Part shown: positions 42,994 through 49,723 of the stretch, piece by piece | Layout: each line of letters opens with the position of its first letter | Numbering within the stretch: position 1 is the first letter of the stretch | Assembly: GCA_947565425.1 (NCBI GenBank) | Contig: CANOFW010000010.1 | Location: 29,349-93,348, forward strand | Direction of reading: 5' to 3' | Origin: an uncultured Lachnospiraceae bacterium | GTDB taxonomy: Bacteria; Bacillota; Clostridia; Lachnospirales; Lachnospiraceae | Length of the DNA: 64,000 nucleotides | The notes under the pieces: generated by a model | The model's input: the letters and a program-made list of their open reading frames with translations, nothing else | Databases searched by the model: none | Told to the model about the DNA's origin: nothing | Translations under genes and position numbers: made by a program

Positions 42994-44112
42994 ATGGCGG
43001 AGATTGTAATGAAGTTCCGTGCAGGAGCAGACATTGTCCAAACAGAGAAAGACATAGAGCGGCAGATTTTTAGGATTCATCAAAGAGCAGCGCAAGTAAA
43101 CCGTTCAATGTCCATGAAACTAAAGAACATGTCTCGAATCAGTTCGCAGATGCAGCAGATTCTCCAGCAGTTGGAAGCAGAAAAAAACAAGATGAACGAT
43201 ATGCATCGTGCCATGGAGACGGCTGTGGAAAAATATCAAAACACAGAAGAAAGGATTGTGGGTGCGGCATGGGCAGGTATTGGCGACGATCAGGCGCCAG
43301 GCAACAATCCTACCGGTACAACTGCGCCTGGACAAGAGGGAGTTGCACTTGACTGGCTTGGTTTATTGAAGCAAATTGTGGGAAAGTTTGGCATTGCCGG
43401 CAACTTGCCATTGTGTGTGGCAAAGTGGGCGGATGCAGATATTCTTGGCGGCATGAAGACGGCCTTAAAGCTCGTAAGCAGCGGAGCGTCGATGGTTGGG
43501 AATAGCGGCATAAAGTGGAAGGGTCTCATTGGAATGCCGGATTTGGGCAAATATGCGAATTTAACAGATTCGTCCTTTAAATCCGTGTTTTCTTTTGCTG
43601 CCAAGGAAGAATGGAATAGTTATTTTTTTGATAAGACGAAGACCGGCGCCGAGGCTGTAGCCAATAAATTTAAAGTGGTTGCTAAATGGGCGGGAAACGT
43701 TTTGACAGTTGCCGACAATGTAGCTCAGAATGTCGAGGAGCATGGAGGTATTTCAAACTCCCGTTTCTGGCAGGAAACAATTACCGAGTCTGCTATTGAT
43801 ATCGGCAAGGGCGCGCTGATTGCTGTTGCCGCAGGCGCCGGTTCAGCCGCGGTAGCGGCGGCGGGAGCTGCTACTGCTCCGGTATGGCTTACCGGCATTG
43901 GAATAACGGTAGGACTTAATTGGGGCGCGGATCAAGTTGCCAAGCTTGTGACCGGTGATTCTAAGGCGAGAGCGACAGAGGTAATTTCGGATGCAATCTG
44001 GGATCATGCCGTGCCCTGGATAAAAGACCGAGGGAATGACATCGCAAACGCATTTGGAAACGCGGCGTCTGCTGTGAAAGGGTGGCTGAAAAAACCGCAG
44101 TGGGCGTTTTAA
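42994..44112 (+). CDS. Candidate type VII secreted effector with Gly/Ala-rich membrane-active region
   Basis: The 372-residue protein is the only long substrate-like protein of the locus. Residues about 1-95 form a helical, coiled-coil-like domain ending in a YxxxE signal (Y81QNTE85). A flexible Pro/Gly/Thr linker follows (98-116). The C-terminal part contains a Gly/Ala-rich hydrophobic stretch (about 270-310) of glycine-zipper character and a Trp/Lys-rich end. It has no LXG motif and no enzymatic motif I recognise. The glycine-zipper type suggests membrane insertion, as in some LXG toxins, but a structural or scaffolding role is possible. No separate immunity gene is seen: the next gene is a convergent sensor kinase whose stop overlaps by 4 bases. 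AAGGAGG precedes the ATG. Confidence 0.8.
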   Translation: MAEIVMKFRAGADIVQTEKDIERQIFRIHQRAAQVNRSMSMKLKNMSRISSQMQQILQQLEAEKNKMNDMHRAMETAVEKYQNTEERIVGAAWAGIGDDQAPGNNPTGTTAPGQEGVALDWLGLLKQIVGKFGIAGNLPLCVAKWADADILGGMKTALKLVSSGASMVGNSGIKWKGLIGMPDLGKYANLTDSSFKSVFSFAAKEEWNSYFFDKTKTGAEAVANKFKVVAKWAGNVLTVADNVAQNVEEHGGISNSRFWQETITESAIDIGKGALIAVAAGAGSAAVAAAGAATAPVWLTGIGITVGLNWGADQVAKLVTGDSKARATEVISDAIWDHAVPWIKDRGNDIANAFGNAASAVKGWLKKPQWAF

Positions 44113-45446
44113 TGGCAGGGATTATCGGAAAGATTCAACATCACTTCCGAATTAAATTCTCGATCAGAGTGATAGAAGCGGGTCACTCCGGCATATTTTT
44201 CGGCGGTAACTGAGATGGACAACAGACCAATTCCAGTGCCGCCCTTTTTGGTGGAGAGATATTTTGCGCCCGATTTTTTCAGATTGCCGCCAGAGCTGTT
44301 GACGCAGATAATATAAAGTTCCTTATTCTCTGTCAAATCGGCGGAGAGGTTAATAAAACGCTGTGCCAAAGGCACGTCTATGCAGCCGTCAATAGCATTT
44401 TCCAGAAGATTTCCCAATATTGTACATAAATCTACATCACTAACGGAGAGTTTTGCGGGCAGGTCAATGCGCCAATTCATCTGTATGTGCGAGGATTCTG
44501 CAATTGAGGCGTAGTAGGAGAGAATGGCATTAGCGGCGGTATGTCGGCAGAACAGGCGAGGGCGGTAGGAATCCAGTTCCTGACTGTACTCTTTGAGATA
44601 GCAGAGGATTTTTTCGGTATCGTTCTCTTGGGCGAGAGAGGAGAGCGTATGCGCCGTATGGCGGAAATCATGGCGCAGCTTGCTTGTTTCATTTACATAA
44701 CGAAGCAGATTTTGGTATTGATTCGCCTGGATTTGCAGTAATTGTGTTTTTGTTTCGTGTTCACTTTTTTCTATTAGAGTTTTGGCAATCAGATAAAACA
44801 TCTGTTGGAATAGCAGGAACAGTAGTAGGAGCGTAGTGTCAATTAAAATGTACAAGGAAAAAATGCGTCCCACGGTGGCGTTTTTATAATCCACAGGAAT
44901 CATCGCAAAGTTGCAAAATGTAATCAATGCGGGCACTGTCCATACCATATTCCATACAGGTGTGGAATGAAAATGTTCCAGGGTCCAAGTCAATTTTCGG
45001 TTAAAGAAGGGAAGGAAAACGAAGCATAGAAGCAGGAGCGTTGCGCACCACTGGGAGACGACGGCAGTATCATAGATAGGAGAGATAATACCATTATTTA
45101 CGATATATGCATCTACCATATAGAAAGCAAGGCCGGCAAAAGAGAGCAACGCTACATTGGACAGAAATAAATAAAATAATTTAATCTTTTTGAGATCAAC
45201 TGCCATACAATATACCGGAAAGCACAAAAAAATCGTCAGCGAGAACAGGGTTTGGTTGCCGATGGAGAATTGTTTTTCGATTAACGGCATCATGATACTG
45301 TAGAGGATCAGTGTGGGGAATAACAACAGACAGAGCTTTTTTAGGGGAATACGCAGATGGTTCCTGATGGGCAGAAGGCACATGATGGCTCCGGGAATCA
45401 GCAGGGCATAACCGATTGCGGTGTAGAAATAAGTTAAATCATCCAT
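44109..45446 (-). CDS. AgrC/ComD-like sensor histidine kinase (GHKL type)
   Basis: The 445-residue protein has about six N-terminal transmembrane helices (about 1-222) and a cytoplasmic kinase core. The phospho-acceptor box is LRHDFRH (H259), the N-box is NLLENAIDGC (346-355) and the glycine box is GGTGIGL (402-408). This is the HPK10 layout of peptide-quorum receptors such as AgrC. It lies three bases downstream of the response-regulator stop, in one minus-strand operon. No AgrB- or AgrD-like genes are in the window. Its stop codon overlaps that of the convergent candidate effector (44109-44112), and there is no terminator between them. Confidence 0.9.
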   Translation of the reverse strand: MDDLTYFYTAIGYALLIPGAIMCLLPIRNHLRIPLKKLCLLLFPTLILYSIMMPLIEKQFSIGNQTLFSLTIFLCFPVYCMAVDLKKIKLFYLFLSNVALLSFAGLAFYMVDAYIVNNGIISPIYDTAVVSQWCATLLLLCFVFLPFFNRKLTWTLEHFHSTPVWNMVWTVPALITFCNFAMIPVDYKNATVGRIFSLYILIDTTLLLLFLLFQQMFYLIAKTLIEKSEHETKTQLLQIQANQYQNLLRYVNETSKLRHDFRHTAHTLSSLAQENDTEKILCYLKEYSQELDSYRPRLFCRHTAANAILSYYASIAESSHIQMNWRIDLPAKLSVSDVDLCTILGNLLENAIDGCIDVPLAQRFINLSADLTENKELYIICVNSSGGNLKKSGAKYLSTKKGGTGIGLLSISVTAEKYAGVTRFYHSDREFNSEVMLNLSDNPCH

Positions 45447-45449
45447 GCG

Positions 45450-46178
45450 TTACCTCCTTGACAGCCGTTTTCTGCGGATATTAAAACGATAAGTAATCAA
45501 TGTCTGTTTTAAATCGGCTTTCTTTTTTGTGTTCATGGGAAAGGATATACCGCTTTTCATGCGGCAGGTATAATCCTCCATAGAGTCCACATAATCCAGG
45601 TTGACGAGAATGCCCCGATTAATGGTGCAGAATCGTTCGTCGTCTGCGAGCAGCGTTTCTATTTTGTGAAAAGGCATTCGGCAGCGGTATTGTTCCTGCG
45701 CCTGTATAATACAGTAGTTGGAGTCGGCAGACACATACTCGAGATGGGAATAGAGTACAGGAACCACTTGTTTCCCCAGGGGAAGGTCAATGTAAGGCTG
45801 CTTTTCCGGGAAAATGTGTAAAAAGTCGGTAAGCGTTTGCACGAATCGTTTTTCTTCTAAAGGCTTTAAGAGGTAATCAAACGCGTGGCAGGGAAATGCC
45901 TGCATAGTATGCTCTTCGCTGGAGGTAAGAAAAATCAGGCAGCAGTCCGGGGTTATTCTTCGCATCTCTCTGGCAGTTTGGATGCCGTCTTTCTCTTCCA
46001 TATAAATGTCCATAAATACGATGTCGTATTGTTGGTGTAAAAGGGCGGATAAGAACGAGTTCCCATCCGAAAAACAATCACATATTATTTCCAGGAGATT
46101 CCTGTCAGCCCAGGCTTGCAGCATATGTTTCAGCGTAATGCGTGAGGCTTTATCATCATCTATAATGGCTATTCTCAA
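45450..46178 (-). CDS. LytTR-family response regulator, AgrA-like
   Basis: The 242-residue protein has a complete receiver domain: the acidic cluster IIDDD (5-9), phospho-acceptor D57 (VFMDIYM), FLTSSEE and the conserved Lys in LLKPLEE. A C-terminal LytTR DNA-binding domain follows (about 135-235, with YVSADSNYCII and FCTINRGILVNLDYV). The start is a TTG at 46178: the longest frame (to 46274) begins with an implausible hydrophobic stretch, and a GGAGG lies 10-14 bases before the TTG. It is the first gene of the RR-HK operon and divergent from the 46381 surface protein gene. The 30-base LytTR-like site at 39799 could be a target. Confidence 0.9.
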   Translation of the reverse strand: MRIAIIDDDKASRITLKHMLQAWADRNLLEIICDCFSDGNSFLSALLHQQYDIVFMDIYMEEKDGIQTAREMRRITPDCCLIFLTSSEEHTMQAFPCHAFDYLLKPLEEKRFVQTLTDFLHIFPEKQPYIDLPLGKQVVPVLYSHLEYVSADSNYCIIQAQEQYRCRMPFHKIETLLADDERFCTINRGILVNLDYVDSMEDYTCRMKSGISFPMNTKKKADLKQTLITYRFNIRRKRLSRR

Positions 46179-46380
46179 ACAAAATCCACCTCCTGCTAAT
46201 ATCATAAACAAAAAAAGAATCAGAATCAATTTATTTTTCTGCTGTTTATCCCTGAAAAATGCTATTTGTACCAAAAAGATTGCTGGTAAATTCTGAAACG
46301 ATAGAATAGGAGTATCTATTCAGCGCTCATTCACGTAGGATAGGTTGTACGTTTAAATAAAAGAAAAGGAGCACGAGAAT

Positions 46381-49300
46381 TTGAAGAAAAATCGTATGGT
46401 AAAGTGGAAAAAATTACTGGCAATCTCTTTGGCGGCGGCGTTGCTTGGCAGTCAGGGGAATGTTGCAGTAATGGGAGCGGAGACAGGAAATGAGCGTTTT
46501 GATGCGGCAGCTCAGGAGGAATTAGAAGATGTTTCCATTGTCCCGCAGGTAACGGGGACGGATGGCGTCCAAGTGTCCTGCGAGCAAGAGCATATAAGCG
46601 CTGCGAGAACGCCGCGGGAACTTGTGCAGATCAGTGTACATAGTCGTGTAGGTGGGGCGGATTGGAAGCCCAACATGGATGTGTCAGATACGTATATGCG
46701 CTCCAGAATTGACTTCTATGTAAAGTATGGGGGAATTGCCAATGAGATGGTAGGGGATGAGTATGAGATTCAATGGATTTCAGAGGATGGTACAGTTCTT
46801 GCGGGGGTTCCTGAGAATGCGGGAACATATACGGTGAAGATTGTTTTGCATGATAGTCTGGCAGGAGTGGCAGAACTTGTGGACGATACCTTCGTTTTTA
46901 CCATTCGCAAATTGAATCTGTCCTCTGCAATTCTGGGATTGTATGGAGATGGACAGCCGCAATGGACCGGTGAACCGATTCTGCCGGCAAATCCCTATGT
47001 TGCCAACAGCAGTTATACGTTGCCGGAAGATAATTATGAACTGGTGTTTGTAGAGGGAAAGAATTGTGTCGAGCCAGGTATGGCATATGTGAAAGCTGTG
47101 GCAAAGGGGGAGAATGTTGAAGGAGAAAAGGAATTTCAGTATCAGATTATAAAAAGGAGACTGGATGTAGCGTACTTAAAAGAGGAGCTGACAAAAAGCT
47201 TCGTCTATGATGGAACGGCAAAGCAGCCCGCGCTTACAGGCAATTATGAGAATATTGCCAGCGTAGAATATCTCTATTTTTTTGATGAATTTGGAATCAG
47301 GCTTACAGAGACTCCAAAAGATGCGGGAAATTATAGCTGTGGAATAAGATTTGTTCCCGAAGATACGGAGCATTACAGTAATAGTACCTTTATGCAGGAG
47401 TTTGAAATTACGCCGCGCAAGTTAGAGGCGGACGTACAGGTGCAAAAGCGCAAAGTCTATGATAGCTGGACGAATATAGAAAGTCCGGTTGTTACTGCTG
47501 AAAACATAGTGGCTGGGGATGAGGTGCGCTTGTCGGCATCGGCGGTCTACGATAACAAACAGACAGGCAAGAATAAGACGATCACCGTATCTTATCAGAT
47601 GTCGGGCAAAGATGCCGGCAATTATCTAACGCCGGATGGGTTTACACTGACAGATGGAGAAATCGTCCCTAAGGAAGTGGAAGCGGGAAATATCGTGTTA
47701 CAGTCGTATGATTATAATGGCAGCAGAGAAGTTCCGCTGGATGATACAACCGTAACGGATAAAAACCATTGGGTATTGGTTGGAAGATATGCCTCGGATG
47801 ATGTGGATATGGATCTATCAGAAGTGAGAGCATTTATGGAGGATGCAGACGCGGGGGTAGATAAGCCTGTCACATTTACAGGATTTAAGCTCACTGGTGC
47901 GGACAGCTTTAATTATAGGCTAGCACAGCCGAAGGCAAGTGTGACAATCCGTTCGATTGCATTTTCTAATAGTTTCCAGGTTGAAATGTCCGATTACCAA
48001 TATGGGAGCAGCGTTCCCGTTCCATCCTTGCCGCGCTATCTTGGAGATGGTGAAATTACATTCAAATATCGTTCTTTTGGCAGTGAGGAAGAATACCGAG
48101 AGTGGAAAGACATTGGCGCCGAGACATTAAAGCCCGGAGCATATGAAATGATTGCACAGGTGAAGGGCACTGTGAATTATGAGGGAGGAACGACGCAAGA
48201 TCCTCAGAAATTCCAGGTAAGCAGGCTTGTTCCTGAACTGAGCGGGACCAAGAATTTTGAGAAGGAATATGATGATGAGCCGTTTTATCTGGATGTCACC
48301 CAAAAAGGCGATGGAGCCTTGACGTATCAGGTTGTTGAGGGGGAGGACGTAGTGTCTGTTGCCACAGATGGAAAAGTGACAATTGAAAAAGCTGGGCAGG
48401 CGCGTATTCGTGTTTGTGTAAAGCAGACGGATTATTATGAAGAAGGCAACATGTATGTAACTATTGCCGTCAGAAAGTCACCGGGAAGGGCGACGGTAAC
48501 CCAAGAAGATTGGGTATACAGCTCGGATAATAGCAATATGAAATTGCCGGTAGTGGTATCGCAGACGAATGGAATAGAACAGGTAACATATCGGTATAAG
48601 CCCAAAGGGGCGAAGGATGAGGCATATGTTGTGCAAGTGCCGATGAATGCCGGAGAATATACCGTACAGGCAGTGTTTGCAGAGACAGAAAATTATCTGC
48701 AAACGACGGCAACGGCAGATTTTGTGATTCGCAAAAAACATCATCCAGACAATATGCTTATTGGCGACGAAACAAATAAGAATGTACCGAAACATGTACA
48801 TCAAGTAAAAGAAGTCTCTTTACCAGAGGGTTGGTTGTGGAAAGATGCAGAGGCTCCATTAATTCCCGGCGGTGTTCTCACAGCCTGGGCGGAGTATGTT
48901 GATACAATGAACTATGAACAGTATCAGATGCAGATTCAGATGAGCCAGGAGGCGGAGATTGTTGCCGACGCTACGGACAATACTTATACGATTGGCGAAG
49001 ATGATCATGTTGTCGTTACATGTACAGGTGCTTTGTCTGAATGGAAAGGCGTGTATCTGGATGGGGTAAATGTGGATGCTGCTAATTATGTTTTAAAAGA
49101 GGGCTCTACGATTCTTACCTTTTCTAAGGCGTACCTTGACGCGCTTGCTGTGGGTACGCACAAGATTGTGCTCTCTTATACTGCTGGGGATGTGGAAACA
49201 GCCCTTACTATCAAGAAAAAAGACAGTGGCGCCAATCCGCCGGTAAATCCACCGACAGAGAATCCACCAGAGAATCCACCGACGGAGCATCCACCAGTAA

Positions 49301-49530
49301 ATCCGCCGACAGAGGATCCACCAGTAAATCCACCGACAGAGGATCCACCAGTAAATCCGCCGACGGAGCATCCGTCAGGAAATAACGTACAGAATACGAA
49401 TCGCCCCGTATCGGGTACAGCCGGAGTGAAAACAGGCGATGAAAGTATTCTGTGGATATATGTTTTTCTGTTGTTAGCATCTATAGGCATGATGACAACG
49501 ATAGCTTTGAGGAAAAGAAAAAACGACTAG
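46381..49530 (+). CDS. Cell-wall-anchored repetitive surface protein (MBG/Ig-like)
   Basis: The 1049-residue protein has a signal peptide (about 11-32), several beta-sandwich repeats of MBG/YDG-like type and a Pro-rich repeat stalk (residues about 950-1000, units of PPVNPPTED). Typical repeat pieces are YDGTAKQPALTG, AGNYSCGIRF, EYDDEPFYLDVT and AGEYTVQAVFA. A C-terminal sorting-like tail follows: GVKTGDE, a hydrophobic helix and RKRKND. The motif is VKTGD and not LPxTG, so its sortase class is uncertain. The start is TTG 46381 with AGGAG ten bases upstream; ATG 46396 is an alternative. It is divergent from the AgrA-like regulator across about 200 bases, which suggests shared control. Confidence 0.85.
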   Translation: MKKNRMVKWKKLLAISLAAALLGSQGNVAVMGAETGNERFDAAAQEELEDVSIVPQVTGTDGVQVSCEQEHISAARTPRELVQISVHSRVGGADWKPNMDVSDTYMRSRIDFYVKYGGIANEMVGDEYEIQWISEDGTVLAGVPENAGTYTVKIVLHDSLAGVAELVDDTFVFTIRKLNLSSAILGLYGDGQPQWTGEPILPANPYVANSSYTLPEDNYELVFVEGKNCVEPGMAYVKAVAKGENVEGEKEFQYQIIKRRLDVAYLKEELTKSFVYDGTAKQPALTGNYENIASVEYLYFFDEFGIRLTETPKDAGNYSCGIRFVPEDTEHYSNSTFMQEFEITPRKLEADVQVQKRKVYDSWTNIESPVVTAENIVAGDEVRLSASAVYDNKQTGKNKTITVSYQMSGKDAGNYLTPDGFTLTDGEIVPKEVEAGNIVLQSYDYNGSREVPLDDTTVTDKNHWVLVGRYASDDVDMDLSEVRAFMEDADAGVDKPVTFTGFKLTGADSFNYRLAQPKASVTIRSIAFSNSFQVEMSDYQYGSSVPVPSLPRYLGDGEITFKYRSFGSEEEYREWKDIGAETLKPGAYEMIAQVKGTVNYEGGTTQDPQKFQVSRLVPELSGTKNFEKEYDDEPFYLDVTQKGDGALTYQVVEGEDVVSVATDGKVTIEKAGQARIRVCVKQTDYYEEGNMYVTIAVRKSPGRATVTQEDWVYSSDNSNMKLPVVVSQTNGIEQVTYRYKPKGAKDEAYVVQVPMNAGEYTVQAVFAETENYLQTTATADFVIRKKHHPDNMLIGDETNKNVPKHVHQVKEVSLPEGWLWKDAEAPLIPGGVLTAWAEYVDTMNYEQYQMQIQMSQEAEIVADATDNTYTIGEDDHVVVTCTGALSEWKGVYLDGVNVDAANYVLKEGSTILTFSKAYLDALAVGTHKIVLSYTAGDVETALTIKKKDSGANPPVNPPTENPPENPPTEHPPVNPPTEDPPVNPPTEDPPVNPPTEHPSGNNVQNTNRPVSGTAGVKTGDESILWIYVFLLLASIGMMTTIALRKRKND
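49234..49374 (+). repeat. 27-bp tandem repeats coding for the proline-rich stalk
   Basis: Units close to AATCCACCGACAGAGGATCC plus ACCAGTA repeat about five times, coding for NPPTEDPPV-type nonapeptides. Some units differ by synonymous or Glu/His/Asp changes. Copy number could vary between strains by recombination. Confidence 0.85.
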
Positions 49531-49543
49531 TCGATAAGAAGCA

Positions 49544-49585
49544 AATCCCTGAACTGTGTTGCAGCACAGTTTGGGGATTATTTTT
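49544..49585 (+). terminator. Rho-independent terminator of the surface protein gene
   Basis: AATCCCTGAACTGTG (49544-49558) pairs with CACAGTTTGGGGATT (49565-49579), with two G-U pairs, and is followed by ATTTTT. It lies 13 bases after the stop codon. Confidence 0.88.
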
Positions 49586-49629
49586 GTCTTATAGACAAAA
49601 ATAATAATGCGCACTCGCACAAGAGGAAA
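49580..49629. repeat. Second copy of the post-terminator repeat unit
   Basis: A TTTTTGTC-TTATA-GACAAAAA hairpin lies just after the terminator and is followed by the exact 23-base unit at 49607-49629 shared with 14600-14622. The arrangement (terminator, U-rich palindrome, conserved unit) is the same at both sites. Confidence 0.8.
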
Positions 49630-49642
49630 TAGCAACGTTTTT

Positions 49643-49671
49643 AAGTTGATTTAAACTACAACATATATAAT
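49643..49671 (+). promoter_or_regulatory. Promoter of the DUF4353 surface protein gene
   Basis: AAGTTG (49643-49648), a 17-base spacer and a perfect TATAAT (49666-49671) lie 52 bases before the ATG. The -35 box is weak. A CAACGTTTTTAAGTTG dyad overlaps it and could bind a regulator. Confidence 0.5.
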
Positions 49672-49723
49672 AGAAAAAGCAGCGTAGGGCAAGAGGAAAT
49701 AAAGCAGAAATGGAGATGGAAGA

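Noticed and set aside
46176-46274. 32-codon N-terminal extension of the AgrA-like regulator
   Set aside because: It is a hydrophobic low-complexity stretch; receiver domains start within a few residues of the acidic cluster.
49093-49490. Minus-strand frames opposite the proline-rich repeats
   Set aside because: They are repetitive shadows of the 27-bp repeats.
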